DNA of 64,000 nt from contig NZ_CP132938.1 in assembly GCF_040358255.1 (NCBI RefSeq), positions 3,534,001 to 3,598,000 of the forward strand, written 5' to 3'. Below the pieces are notes generated by a model. It was not told where the DNA came from. It was given only the letters and a program-made list of their open reading frames with translations, and did not search any database. Position numbers and translations under genes: made by a program. The stretch is from Tunturibacter gelidoferens. GTDB lineage: Bacteria; Acidobacteriota; Terriglobia; Terriglobales; Acidobacteriaceae. This document shows, piece after piece, positions 19,181-28,071 of the stretch (position 1 is the first letter of the stretch; the number at the start of each line of letters is the position of its first letter).

Positions 19181-20326
19181 ATGTTTGCTGACGTGACAGA
19201 GGCAGTTGCGGAGATCAAAGCGGGTCGGATGGTGGTCGTCGTGGATGACGAGGACCGCGAGAATGAGGGCGACCTGACGCTGGCTGCGGAGTTTGTCACG
19301 CCGGAGGCGATCAACTTTATGGCCAAGTATGGGCGCGGGTTGATCTGCTTAACGCTGACGGAGGAGCGTGCGGATTATCTGCGGCTGGGGCCGATGACGC
19401 AGGAAAATACGTCGCGGTTCGGGACTGCGTTTACGGAGAGCATTGAGGCTCGGGAGGGCGTGACGACCGGGATCTCGGCGGCGGACCGGGCGCACACTAT
19501 CAAGGTGGCGATCGATCCGCGGTCTACGGCGCATGATCTGGCACGGCCGGGGCATGTGTTTCCGCTACGCGCGCGCAAAGGTGGCGTGCTGGTGAGGGCC
19601 GGGCAGACGGAGGCTTCGGTGGATCTGGCGCGGATGGCGGGGCTGGTGACGGCGGGCGTGATCTGCGAGATTATGAACGATGATGGCACGATGGCGCGGG
19701 TGCCGGACCTGGTGAAGTTCTGCGCGGAGCATGGGCTGTTGATGGTGACGGTGGCGGATCTGATTCGCTATCGGCTGCAGCATGAGCGGTACATTCATCG
19801 GGTGGCGGAGTCGCTGATGCCTACGGCGCATGGGGAGTTTCGCATGATCGCTTATGAGAGCGAGGTGGATGGTGGGGAGTCGCATATTGCGCTGGTCTTT
19901 GGGGATGTGAGCGGCTCGGAGCCGGTGCCGGTACGGGTGCATACGCATTGCCTCGCGGGAGATGTTTTTTCTACGACGCTGTGTGATTGCAGGGCGGTGG
20001 TGGAGCAGTCGCTGAAGATGATTGCGGAGGCGGGCAAGGGCGCACTGGTGTATCTGCATAATGGCAGCGCGGGTTTTGGCGTGGATCGAGGCGTTACGCC
20101 AGCGCGGATTGTGCTGCACCGGGAGCAGCGGGCTCGGGAGGGAAGCGATGATCGGGCGCATAGGACGCTGCGGCAAGTGGGTCTGGGTGGGCAGATTCTG
20201 TCGGATTTGGGGATTCACAAGATTCGGCTGCTGACCAATACACCGACGCATGTGCCGGCGCTGCAGGGGTTCGGGATCGAGATTGTGGAGCAGGTTCCGG
20301 TATCGATCGAGCCGGTTCGGCGGTAG
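19181..20326 (+). CDS. ribBA: RibBA-type protein: DHBP synthase with degenerate GTP cyclohydrolase II half
   Basis: The ATG at 19181 follows AGGAGGCGGG and gives 381 residues. The first half is 3,4-dihydroxy-2-butanone 4-phosphate synthase for riboflavin: [11 protein letters not shown] (22-32) binds Mg2+, and [15 protein letters not shown] is the catalytic loop. The second half matches GTP cyclohydrolase II and keeps the zinc cysteines in [15 protein letters not shown]. The catalytic NQEGRGIGL segment is replaced by [10 protein letters not shown], and the Asp of the usual DLRDYG is Thr (TLRQVG). The downstream GGQILSDLG and RLLTNTP are intact. The frame is continuous, so this is divergence and not a frameshift. 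The cyclohydrolase activity is therefore doubtful. Confidence 0.92.
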   Translation: MFADVTEAVAEIKAGRMVVVVDDEDRENEGDLTLAAEFVTPEAINFMAKYGRGLICLTLTEERADYLRLGPMTQENTSRFGTAFTESIEAREGVTTGISAADRAHTIKVAIDPRSTAHDLARPGHVFPLRARKGGVLVRAGQTEASVDLARMAGLVTAGVICEIMNDDGTMARVPDLVKFCAEHGLLMVTVADLIRYRLQHERYIHRVAESLMPTAHGEFRMIAYESEVDGGESHIALVFGDVSGSEPVPVRVHTHCLAGDVFSTTLCDCRAVVEQSLKMIAEAGKGALVYLHNGSAGFGVDRGVTPARIVLHREQRAREGSDDRAHRTLRQVGLGGQILSDLGIHKIRLLTNTPTHVPALQGFGIEIVEQVPVSIEPVRR

Positions 20327-20676
20327 ATTTTTTCAGAAAAAAATGCTGGTGTGGCGGCGATGGGGAGAGCTCCGCATTATGGGCGTTTTTGAGGGGTATT
20401 TTGCGAAAAGGCTGTTTTGGTTGTGGTGTTTTGGTGGTGAAAGTGTGGTGGAATGTGTGGCTGGCGTGGTGATTAGGCCGCGTGATTTTGGGGGCAAAAA
20501 AATACGCCACGGTTGAAGAAGATTTCGTGAGTTTTTTGGGGGACGTGGATTATTATCGACTGTACCTCCCTGAACGTTATGATTGATGATCCCGGATCTG
20601 TTGAGAACCGGTTCGATGTGGCTGACGTCATGTCGGGGATTTGGCACGGGAGCAACGGGACAGGGAAGGATTTGAG
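20327..20676. other. Intergenic region between ribBA and the GAF protein gene
   Basis: About 350 bases. At its left end a weak GCCG/CGGC hairpin overlapping the ribBA stop is followed by a T-run (near 20314-20336), a possible weak terminator. The rest is G/T-rich on the plus strand with no plausible gene. It must contain the promoter for the next gene, but I could not pick boxes with confidence. Confidence 0.4.
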
Positions 20677-21492
20677 ATGAGCGCGCTTACTTCGATGGTA
20701 GCTGACACCGGTTTGGAGGTGGTCGACCTTTTCGAGGATGCGTCATTTGCGGGCAGACGGCTGCATGATCGCGATGTCGCGATGCAGATGGAGGGGATGC
20801 ATCGGTTGGCGCGCGCGTTCGTGGAGAGCCCTGACACGATTTTGCAGGAGTTGGTGAATTCAGCGGTTGACCTGTGCGGCGCCGACAGTGCAGGCATCAG
20901 CATTGAGCGGGAGAATAAGAGTGACGCGGAGTTCTATGAGTGGGTGGCAACGGCGGGCGAGTATGCGGGTTTCCTGAATGCGACGCTGCCACGGAGTCCC
21001 AGCGCGTGTGGGGTGTGTCTGGAGAGGGGCCGACCTCAGCTGTTTCGCGTCACGCAGCGGTTCTTCGATCTGATGAGGATTGAAGCTCCGACGGTGACCG
21101 ATGGCATTCTGCTGCCGTGGGAGGTAGGGGAGACGCGGGGCACGATCTGGATCATGGCGCATGGACGCGGAGAGGCGTTTGATGGGAACGATCTTCGTAT
21201 GATGCTGGTTCTGGCGAACTTCGCTGCGATGGGCGTGAGACAGCAGCGACAGCAGAAGTTGCTGATGGAGCAGGCGATGGTGGGCGCCGCGTCCGGGATG
21301 GCCAATGAGCTGGCGCACCGGATCAATAATCCGCTACAGAGCATTACGAACATTGTGTATCTGGCGGGTGTGGGTGGGTTTGCTGGGGATGCGAAGACGC
21401 TGGCGGAGGAGTTGGCAGAACCGATCAAGAGACTATCTGTTCTGGCGGCTCGAATATTGGTATTGCCGACGGCGGCGAATCGTCAGGAGTGA
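20677..21492 (+). CDS. GAF-domain protein with histidine-kinase-like dimerisation helix, no ATPase domain
   Basis: The ATG at 20677 follows AAGGA and gives 271 residues; an earlier in-frame ATG at 20641 is less likely. Residues about 40-190 form a GAF sensor domain (ELVNSAVDLCGADSAGISI and later RGTIWIMAHGRGEAFDGND). A helix then carries ELAHRINNPLQSITN with His214, like the H-box of sensor kinases (usual HExxNPL). The protein ends about 55 residues later, so the HATPase domain is missing. It could be phosphorylated by another kinase, or act as a signalling scaffold. It converges with the response regulator at 21782-22612, a plausible partner. Confidence 0.8.
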   Translation: MSALTSMVADTGLEVVDLFEDASFAGRRLHDRDVAMQMEGMHRLARAFVESPDTILQELVNSAVDLCGADSAGISIERENKSDAEFYEWVATAGEYAGFLNATLPRSPSACGVCLERGRPQLFRVTQRFFDLMRIEAPTVTDGILLPWEVGETRGTIWIMAHGRGEAFDGNDLRMMLVLANFAAMGVRQQRQQKLLMEQAMVGAASGMANELAHRINNPLQSITNIVYLAGVGGFAGDAKTLAEELAEPIKRLSVLAARILVLPTAANRQE

Positions 21493-21569
21493 GTGAGTGT
21501 CTGAGGAGAGGACGATTTCTGACGGTTTTTCGGGGAGATAGAAAACAGACAACGGCTGGAGAGGGGGGG

Positions 21570-21720
21570 TTGAAGGGACGGGCGGTTCGGGTAGGTCTGA
21601 GTTCTTCGGGATCCTTCGCTGCGCTCAGGATGACGGCAAAGGCTTATGGCGATTTGCCTGATGGTGTATTGACTGCAAAACGCAGATTCCCTTCGGGAAT
21701 GACAAACAAAAAAGCGAAAT
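21570..21720 (+). repeat. Interspersed repeat family B, copy 1
   Basis: Contains GGGATCCTTCGCTGCGCTCA and AGGATGACGGCAAAGGC, followed by a second module with the hairpin TTCCCTTCGGGAA (21687-21699) and ATGACAA. The left module recurs at 38938-39023 and the right one at 24463-24505. It lies between convergent genes. Confidence 0.7.
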
Positions 21721-21781
21721 CGACTCTACACCAACTGCGGCGTTGCTCAATGCTATTCGCCTCCGCTTTCGCCTCTTGTGG

Positions 21782-22612
21782 CTATGCCGGAAGCGCATCG
21801 ACGATCGACTCTGCAAGGTAGCTCTTCATCGCCTGGCTGAGCTGTGAATCGACTTCGTCGGCGATGGTCATCACTCCGATGAGCACTACGCTGAAGTCTA
21901 TGTTCGCCAGGTTTTTCTGGAGGGTGTTGAAGACGCTGACCTGAAGGATGCGCGACTCCTCGACCATCATGGCGGCGCTGTAGCCTTGCTTGCGGCGGAC
22001 GGTGCCGTGCTCTGTGGCGGCTGCCGAGAATAACTCTTTGCTGCCAAGACTCTTTGAAGAACGGAGGCGGAGGACGAGGTCCCGGATGACCTGGGGGAGA
22101 TGGCCGGAACGTTGTTGGAAGGTCATGGGAATTGCCATCAAGGTCTCTTCTTTTTCGACAAGTTCGTACCAATCGTTGATGGTGCTGTCTGAGGAACGTT
22201 CGAGGATGGCTGCGACACTCTCAACGAGGCGGGCACGAGTGGGGCCTGCGGCGAGCCGCTGTTTGATGGCCTCCACCAACATGGTTACGTCCATTGGCTT
22301 GACGAGAATTTCGTCAGTCTGCAGCAGGATCGCCTGAGCGGCGGCGTCCATATGGGGAAACGAACTGAGCAGTATGGTGACGGCTTTTGGGTTGGCATGA
22401 CGCATGGCGCTGACGACCGTGAGGCCGTCTCCTGCACCGGGCATGTGAAGGTCGCTCAGGAGGACGTCGAAGGCCTCCGAACTGATGTGTTTGAGAGCTT
22501 CGGTTACCGTTGCAGCGACCGTGACGTTGAAGCCGTGTTTTCTGAGAATGATGCCGAGGGTTAAACGTATCGTCTCGTCGTCGTCGACTAGTAAGAGCTT
22601 TGCAGGTGCCAT
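21782..22612 (-). CDS. Response regulator with C-terminal RsbRD-N-like domain
   Basis: A 276-residue protein. Residues 1-120 are a CheY-like receiver: the acidic cluster VDDDE (9-13), phospho-acceptor Asp54 in LLSDLHMPG and Lys105 in EILVKPMD are all present. The C-terminal 140 residues are helical (WYELVEKEETLMAIPMTF, then EHGTVRRKQGYSAAMMVEES). They resemble the RsbRD N-terminal sensor/globin-like family of stressosome proteins; this is a tentative match. There is no DNA-binding domain, so output is likely protein-protein. A GGAGGGAAG ribosome-binding site lies before the ATG. The GAF/His protein gene next door converges and may be the cognate sensor. Confidence 0.85.
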   Translation of the reverse strand: MAPAKLLLVDDDETIRLTLGIILRKHGFNVTVAATVTEALKHISSEAFDVLLSDLHMPGAGDGLTVVSAMRHANPKAVTILLSSFPHMDAAAQAILLQTDEILVKPMDVTMLVEAIKQRLAAGPTRARLVESVAAILERSSDSTINDWYELVEKEETLMAIPMTFQQRSGHLPQVIRDLVLRLRSSKSLGSKELFSAAATEHGTVRRKQGYSAAMMVEESRILQVSVFNTLQKNLANIDFSVVLIGVMTIADEVDSQLSQAMKSYLAESIVDALPA

Positions 22613-22789
22613 CGTTCTTCCCTCCAGGAGCTCGCGACGGACTGGAGCTCGCGGACAGATGGTATCTGTATCTTACTCCTATGTGCTTTGGCCGACAGAG
22701 CGCGCTGAGAGAACGCGGAACTCTGAGCTGCTGGACGGCGTATCTACGAACTCGGGCATTGGATCGGTCTTCGTCTTCAGGAGGAAGAG

Positions 22790-23518
22790 GTGAAAAGAGG
22801 TCTGGTTGCTGCGTTCGTCATCGTCCTAGCCGTATGCTCGACGGCACGCGGCGCCGACACCCCGAAGATAACGGAGTCGAAGCTGGTGCAGCGGACCCAG
22901 GAGCTGTTCGATGCTGTGGCTCCTGGCAATCAAGCGCCGTGGAAGATGTATGTGGCAGAGGATGCGATGTTCTTCGATGAGAAGGGCAGGTCGATGGACA
23001 AGGCTGCGCTGCTGGAAGATCTGCAGCCACTGCCTGCCGGGTACTCCGGTACGATTCGCGTGATGCGGGCGAAGTCCCGGTTTGCGACGAATGTTGCTGT
23101 TCTGAGTTACGACTGCGATGAGGTGGAGACGGTGTTTGGGCGGGAGCTGCATGCTCGCTATCACACGACGGATACGTGGTTGTATCGGAATCAGGCATGG
23201 CAGATTGTTGCGAGCCAGACGTTGCGGTACTACGAAGACCCGGCTGCGGGTGCGGTTTCAGATGCGATGCTGAACGACTATGCAGGTGCGTATGAGCTTG
23301 CTGCCGGAAACGTCGTCACGGTTACGCGGCAGGGTAGTGAGCTGTATGCGCAGCGTAACTCGGGTAAACCGTACCAGCTTCTGCCGGAGTCTCCGGATCT
23401 GTTTTTTCGTGCGGGAGTTGAGGGGCGGCGGCTGTTTCATCGCGATGCTTCGGGGCATGTGGACATGATGATCGATCGCAGGAATAACGAAGATCTGCTT
23501 TGGAAGAAGATTCGATAG
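22790..23518 (+). CDS. Exported NTF2/SnoaL-like domain protein
   Basis: A 242-residue protein starting with GTG (22790), with AGGAGGAAGAG directly upstream. It has a signal peptide (2-22, ARG-ADT). Residues about 30-150 look like an NTF2-like (DUF4440/SnoaL) domain, with a helical start and the strands VAVLSYDCDEVETVFG and TDTWLYRNQAWQIVASQTL. The last 90 residues form a small beta domain (YAGAYELAAGNVVTVTRQGSELY and so on) like those attached to serine hydrolases. No catalytic residues can be assigned. It is probably periplasmic. The next gene, a DoxX-like protein, starts 32 bases downstream, so the two may be co-transcribed. Confidence 0.78.
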   Translation: MKRGLVAAFVIVLAVCSTARGADTPKITESKLVQRTQELFDAVAPGNQAPWKMYVAEDAMFFDEKGRSMDKAALLEDLQPLPAGYSGTIRVMRAKSRFATNVAVLSYDCDEVETVFGRELHARYHTTDTWLYRNQAWQIVASQTLRYYEDPAAGAVSDAMLNDYAGAYELAAGNVVTVTRQGSELYAQRNSGKPYQLLPESPDLFFRAGVEGRRLFHRDASGHVDMMIDRRNNEDLLWKKIR

Positions 23519-23550
23519 TGCTCTGAATTTTGGATAGGGAAGAGGTGTTT

Positions 23551-24423
23551 GTGCCGCCGAGCTCTAATGTCTGGATATGTGCTGCGGGAGTGGTTGTTCT
23601 TGTTGTCGGGTTTGTTGCCGCGAGAAGAGAGTTGCAGGCGGCGGCGGGGCTGGACAAACTTGTTGCCGTTGGAAGAGTGCTGTTTGCGGCGCCGCTGGCG
23701 GCCTTTGGGGCGGAGCATCTGGTGCTCGGTCAGGTGATCATTGGGGCTGTTCCTGTGTGGATGCCGGCGCGTTTGTTCTGGGTGTACTTCGTTGGCATTG
23801 CGTTGATTGCTGCGGCTCTGAGTCTGGCGCCTGGGATACGCGTTCGGTTGACTGCGACGCTGCTGGCTGTCATGTTTTTTCTTTTTGTGCTGATGATTCA
23901 TGTGCCGAATGTGGTGGCGCAGGTGCACGACAGAGTTATCTGGAACGTGGCGTTGCGGGATCTGAGTTTTGGTGCGGGAGCGCTGGTGCTTGCGGGATCT
24001 TTGGGGAGTGGGTCGCGGAAGTTCGGTGAGAATGTAGCGGTGTGGATTGGGCGAGGGATTGTTGCTGTTGTGCTGATGGTGTATGGCGTGGAGCTAATTC
24101 TGTATCCGCAGTTTGCGCCGGGGGTTCCGCTGAGTAAGTTGACGCCATCGTGGGTGCCGGGGCCTCATGTGTGGGCGCTTTTGACGGGGCTGGTTTGTAT
24201 TGGGGGCGGGGTGGGGATATTGATTCGGCGATATTGCCGCGACGGGGCGACGGCGGTGGGTTTGGTGATGACGCTGCTTACGGTGGTTCTGTATCTGCCG
24301 ATTCTGCTGATGGCGTCTGGGGTGCCGGCGGTGTTGGAAGGGGCGAACTACGTCTGGGATACGCTGCTGTTTGGTGGAGCGGTGTTGCTGGTGGCGGCGG
24401 GCGCGCCGAAGCTACGCTCGTGA
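23551..24423 (+). CDS. DoxX-like integral membrane protein
   Basis: Start taken at GTG 23551, with GGGAAGAGG at suitable spacing; TTG at 23530 is an alternative. The 290 residues form about eight hydrophobic helices with short loops. The pattern (GRVLFAAPLAAFGAEHL, then two four-helix halves of similar layout, VPGPHVWALLTGLVCIGGGVGIL) resembles DoxX/DoxD-family membrane proteins, often linked with quinone-dependent thiol or sulfur oxidation, or of unknown role. No cofactor ligands are evident. Located right after the NTF2-like gene and converging with the giant repeat protein gene. Confidence 0.72.
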   Translation: MPPSSNVWICAAGVVVLVVGFVAARRELQAAAGLDKLVAVGRVLFAAPLAAFGAEHLVLGQVIIGAVPVWMPARLFWVYFVGIALIAAALSLAPGIRVRLTATLLAVMFFLFVLMIHVPNVVAQVHDRVIWNVALRDLSFGAGALVLAGSLGSGSRKFGENVAVWIGRGIVAVVLMVYGVELILYPQFAPGVPLSKLTPSWVPGPHVWALLTGLVCIGGGVGILIRRYCRDGATAVGLVMTLLTVVLYLPILLMASGVPAVLEGANYVWDTLLFGGAVLLVAAGAPKLRS

Positions 24424-24462
24424 GATGGTATGCACTCTTGCTGAGGATGCGGAAGAAGCAAC

Positions 24463-24505
24463 CGCAGATCCCCCGTGGGGATGACAACAAGAAAGGCACG
24501 GCAAC
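24463..24505 (+). repeat. Interspersed repeat family B, right-hand module
   Basis: CGCAGATCCCCCGTGGGGATGACAA-like segment (24463-24487). The hairpin TCCCC-CGT-GGGGA replaces TTCCC-TTC-GGGAA of the copy at 21687, so both arms changed together. It lies in the gap between convergent genes at 24423 and 24550. Confidence 0.6.
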
Positions 24506-24549
24506 AGCAAAAGCAAATGAACAAAAAGCGAGTCTTGTCGCGTGACTGC

Positions 24550-27500
24550 TTAGTGGCGGGCGGTGACGACGAGGTTGAGGGTTACGGTCTGGCTGAGTTC
24601 GACGCCGGTGGTGGAGGTGGCGGTGACTTGATATTGGTAGGTGCCGGGTGGGGTGAAGCGGAGGTGGGGGTCGGTGGCGCCGCTGCCGCAGCCGGAGAGC
24701 CAGAGAGCGGGCAGGGTGAGGAGGATGGCGAATAAGAGCAGGCGGATGGGGTGGGATTTTTGCGGGCTGCGGGATGTTGATTTCCAGAAGAAGAGGAGCG
24801 AGAGAGGGAGGAGGCAGAGCAGGGTGCGGTTGCGCGTGTTGTGAGTGTCTTGGGAGGTAGTGGGTGGGACGGACTCGGCTACGGTGTTGAGGTTGGCGAT
24901 GGAGTTTTGTGCGCCGCTGTTGAGGGCGATGCTGGAGGGCAGGAGAGAGCAGGTGGCGTAGGCGCCGGGGTTGATGGGGGTGCAGTTGAGGATGACTGTG
25001 CCGGAGAAGCCGGACTGCGGGGTGAGCTGGAGGGTGTAGTCGGCGGCCTGCTCGCTGGGGATGGTGAGGGTGGCGGAGGAGCCTCCGTTGACGGTGAGGG
25101 TGAAGGTGCCGCCGGAGACGCCGGTTCCGGTGAGGGGGATGTTGAGGTTCTGGAGGCCGGTGTTGGGGTCGGTGGAGGTGATGGTGCCGTTGCGCGGGCC
25201 GAGGGCGGTGGGCGCGAACGTGACGGTGATCTGGCAGCTGTTGCCGGGGGCGAGGGTGGTGGAGGTGCAGGGGACGGTGATGTTGTAGTCGCCGGTGATG
25301 GTGAGGGCGAGGTTGGTGATGGGGGCGGTGCCGGTGTTGGTGAGGGTGATGGTCTGGGCGGCGGAGGCTCCGAGGGCGATGCTGCCGAAGTTGAGGGTGG
25401 AGGGGGCGGTTTGGAGGTGGGACTGGATGCCGGTGCCGGTGACGGGGTATTCGATGGGCAGGGTTAAGGCGGAGGAGCGGATGGAAAGTAATCCGTTGAT
25501 GGTCGCTGCGGTGGTGGGGGTGAAGGTGACTTGCTCGGTGCAACTGGTGGAGGGGGCGAGGGTGTTGCCTTCGGTGGGGCAGTCGCCGGTGGCCGTGTAG
25601 GGGCCGATGGGGGAGATGGATTGGATGGCGATGGGGACGGTGGTGATGTTGGTGATCTGGACGGGGAGGGTGGCGGTGGTGCCGACCTGGACGCTGCCGA
25701 AGTTGAGCGTGAAGGGGGAGAAACTGAGTGGGGATGGATTGGCGACGCCGAAGAGGGAGATGAACTCGAGGGCGGTGCTGGAGTCGGAGGTGATCTCGAG
25801 TGCGGAGATGCGGTTGGAGATGGAGTTGGGGAAGATGGGTTGCGGGGTGAAGCTGATGTTGATGACGCAGCTGGCGGAGGGGACGAGGGCGCCGAGGCAG
25901 GTGGTTTGAACGGTGAAGTCGGGGGTGGGCAGGATGCGGGTGATGTGGATGGTGGTGGTGCCGGTGTTGGCGAGGGTGATGGATTGGGTGTCGCTCTGGT
26001 CGCCTACCTGGGTGGCGGGGAAGGTGAGGGAGCTTTGGGAGAGGGCGTAGGAGACCAGCGGGGCGGCGTTGCTGGGGGCGGCGACGGTGATGGGGGCGGC
26101 TCGGCCGGTGAGGGTGAGGAGGTCGGGGCCGGTGAGGGCGTCGCTTTCGATGATGAGGGTGCCGGAGTCGGGTGTGGCGGGGCCGGGGGTGGTGCTGGTC
26201 TGGTTGATTGGGGTGTAGGTGAGAGTGGCGGTGCAGCTTCTGTTGGCGGCGAGGGTGTTGCCGCAGTTGGTGGCGGTGATGAGGAAGGGCCACTGGCTGG
26301 TGAGGCGGCGGATGGTGAGGGTGGTGGTGCCGGTGTTGGTGAGGGTTACGGTTTGGGTGGCGGTTTGGCCGGAGGAGACCTGTCCGAAGTCGAGGACGGT
26401 CTGGCCGGGAATGATGTTGCCGGAGATGGTGAGGGTGGCGGCGCCGACGCCGAAGCCTTCAACGTAGGCGAGGCCGTTGAGTGTGGCGGAGCCGTCGGTG
26501 GGGGTGGCCTGGGCGAAGAGGGTGCCGGTGATGTCGCCATTGGTGAGGGGGAGGAAGGTGACGTTGAAGTTGCAGGAGGCGTTGGGGGCGAGGGCGGCGC
26601 AGGCGGGCCCGTTGAGGACGAACTGGCGAGGGAGGGCGATGTTGAGGGCGAGAGATTTGGCGGTGAGGTTGGTGATGGTGAACTGGCGGGTTCCGCCGAG
26701 GGTGCTGGTGGGGGCGGAGCCGTAGTTGGCCTCGTTCGGGAGGATCTGGAGGCCGGCGCTCTCGGTGGTGTAGGCGCCGGTGAGCGGGACGGCGTAGTTG
26801 GTGGTGCCGGTGGCGGAGCTGGTGACGGGGATTTGGAGGGCGTCGGTGACGGTGGCGGTGGTGGGGATGAAGTTGACTGTGATGCTGCAGGCTGCGGCGG
26901 GGGCAAGGGTGGTGCAGTTGTTGGTGGAGGAGAAGCTGGCGGTGGTGTTGGTGGGGGTTCCGATCTGGAGGACGGCGGTGCCGGTGTTGGTGAGGACGAT
27001 GTTTTGTTGGGTGGCGGTGGGGCCGGGGACGTTGTTGAAGATGAGGGCGGTGGGGTTGAGGGACAGGCCGGGGTCAGGGGCGGCGAAGCCGGTGAGGGCG
27101 GCGGTGATGGGGCCGGTGGAGGCCTGGAGGGTGAGGGTGCTGGCGCGGGAGCCGGTCGTGGTGGGGGCGAAGGCGACGTTGAAGAAGCAGGAGGCGTTGG
27201 GGGCGAGAGGGCCGTTGCAGGCGGAGCCGCCGGTGGGGGCGGTGCTCAGGGCGAAGTCTCCGGTGAGGGTGGGGGCGGTGAGGGTGACGGGGTTGGGGGT
27301 GAGGTTGGTTAGGGTGAAGAGCGTTGGAGGGCTGGTGCTGTTGACGGGGACGGTGCCGAAATCCTGCGTGGTGGGGCTGAGGATGAGGCCGGAGAGGGCT
27401 ATGCCGGTTCCGGTGAGCGTGAGTGGCGATGGGGTACCGGAAGAGGAGGAGGTAAGGGTGAGAGAGGCGGTTTGGGCGCCGGGTGTGGAGGGGGTGAACT

Positions 27501-28071
27501 GCACTCCGAGCCAGCAGTTGGTGCAGGAGCCGGTAAAGGTGGAGACGAAGGCGGAGGTGGGTGGCTGGCCGTGGCCGAAGCCGATGTCTTCGATGAGGAT
27601 GGTTTTGAAGTCCGGGGCGGAGGTGGTGGCAGTGAGGGTGCTGAAGGGGGAGGTGATCTTGTACCACTGCACATCGGGCTGGCCGACGAGGACGCTTCCG
27701 AAGGCAAGGGTGTTGTTGGGGGCGGTGACGATGGGGGAGCCGGTGCCGCTGAGGGTGACGTACGCGGGAGTAGAGTTTCCGGCCGTGACGGAGAGGAGGC
27801 CCTGACGGGTTCCGGGTTGCGAGGGCGCGAAGGTGAGGACTACGGTGCAGGTCGCGTTGCCGGCGAGGGTGGCGGGGCAGTCGGTGGCGTCGGTGAAGTC
27901 GCCGGTGAGGGCGAGGGCTAGAGGGAAGGCGACGGGGCCGATGTTGCCGATGGTGACGGTCTGGGTGGTCGAGGAGGTGCTGGTGACGAGGACCGCGTTG
28001 GGAAAGCTGATGGTGGCGGGGGTGACGGTGAGGTTGGGGTTGGCGGATTGTCCGATGCCGGTGGGTTGGGG
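24550..28071 (-). CDS. Choice-of-anchor D repeat protein, C-terminal part of a frameshifted gene
   Basis: About 1173 codons in the second reading frame of a gene that starts at 30524. A start codon exists at 27672 (GTG), but the frame is open and coding well upstream of it (for example LTVTPATISFPNAVLV and TDCPATLAGNATCTVVLTF), so 27672 is not the true start. The sequence is a tandem array of ASH/choice-of-anchor D immunoglobulin-like domains of about 100 residues, with repeated LTGTG, FGSV and GASCxxxVxFxPT patterns and paired cysteines. Two hydrophobic helices near the C-terminus (LLCLLPLSLLFF and LLLFAILLTLPALWLSGCGS) may anchor it; a short beta tail follows. It is probably a secreted or surface structural protein. 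Confidence 0.85.
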   Translation of the reverse strand, partial: PQPTGIGQSANPNLTVTPATISFPNAVLVTSTSSTTQTVTIGNIGPVAFPLALALTGDFTDATDCPATLAGNATCTVVLTFAPSQPGTRQGLLSVTAGNSTPAYVTLSGTGSPIVTAPNNTLAFGSVLVGQPDVQWYKITSPFSTLTATTSAPDFKTILIEDIGFGHGQPPTSAFVSTFTGSCTNCWLGVQFTPSTPGAQTASLTLTSSSSGTPSPLTLTGTGIALSGLILSPTTQDFGTVPVNSTSPPTLFTLTNLTPNPVTLTAPTLTGDFALSTAPTGGSACNGPLAPNASCFFNVAFAPTTTGSRASTLTLQASTGPITAALTGFAAPDPGLSLNPTALIFNNVPGPTATQQNIVLTNTGTAVLQIGTPTNTTASFSSTNNCTTLAPAAACSITVNFIPTTATVTDALQIPVTSSATGTTNYAVPLTGAYTTESAGLQILPNEANYGSAPTSTLGGTRQFTITNLTAKSLALNIALPRQFVLNGPACAALAPNASCNFNVTFLPLTNGDITGTLFAQATPTDGSATLNGLAYVEGFGVGAATLTISGNIIPGQTVLDFGQVSSGQTATQTVTLTNTGTTTLTIRRLTSQWPFLITATNCGNTLAANRSCTATLTYTPINQTSTTPGPATPDSGTLIIESDALTGPDLLTLTGRAAPITVAAPSNAAPLVSYALSQSSLTFPATQVGDQSDTQSITLANTGTTTIHITRILPTPDFTVQTTCLGALVPSASCVINISFTPQPIFPNSISNRISALEITSDSSTALEFISLFGVANPSPLSFSPFTLNFGSVQVGTTATLPVQITNITTVPIAIQSISPIGPYTATGDCPTEGNTLAPSTSCTEQVTFTPTTAATINGLLSIRSSALTLPIEYPVTGTGIQSHLQTAPSTLNFGSIALGASAAQTITLTNTGTAPITNLALTITGDYNITVPCTSTTLAPGNSCQITVTFAPTALGPRNGTITSTDPNTGLQNLNIPLTGTGVSGGTFTLTVNGGSSATLTIPSEQAADYTLQLTPQSGFSGTVILNCTPINPGAYATCSLLPSSIALNSGAQNSIANLNTVAESVPPTTSQDTHNTRNRTLLCLLPLSLLFFWKSTSRSPQKSHPIRLLLFAILLTLPALWLSGCGSGATDPHLRFTPPGTYQYQVTATSTTGVELSQTVTLNLVVTARH

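Noticed and set aside
25531..27312. Plus-strand frame of 593 codons, very rich in Gly, Glu and Asp, antisense to the anchor-D gene
   Set aside because: Low-complexity product from the complement of GC-rich codons. No ribosome-binding site and no family.
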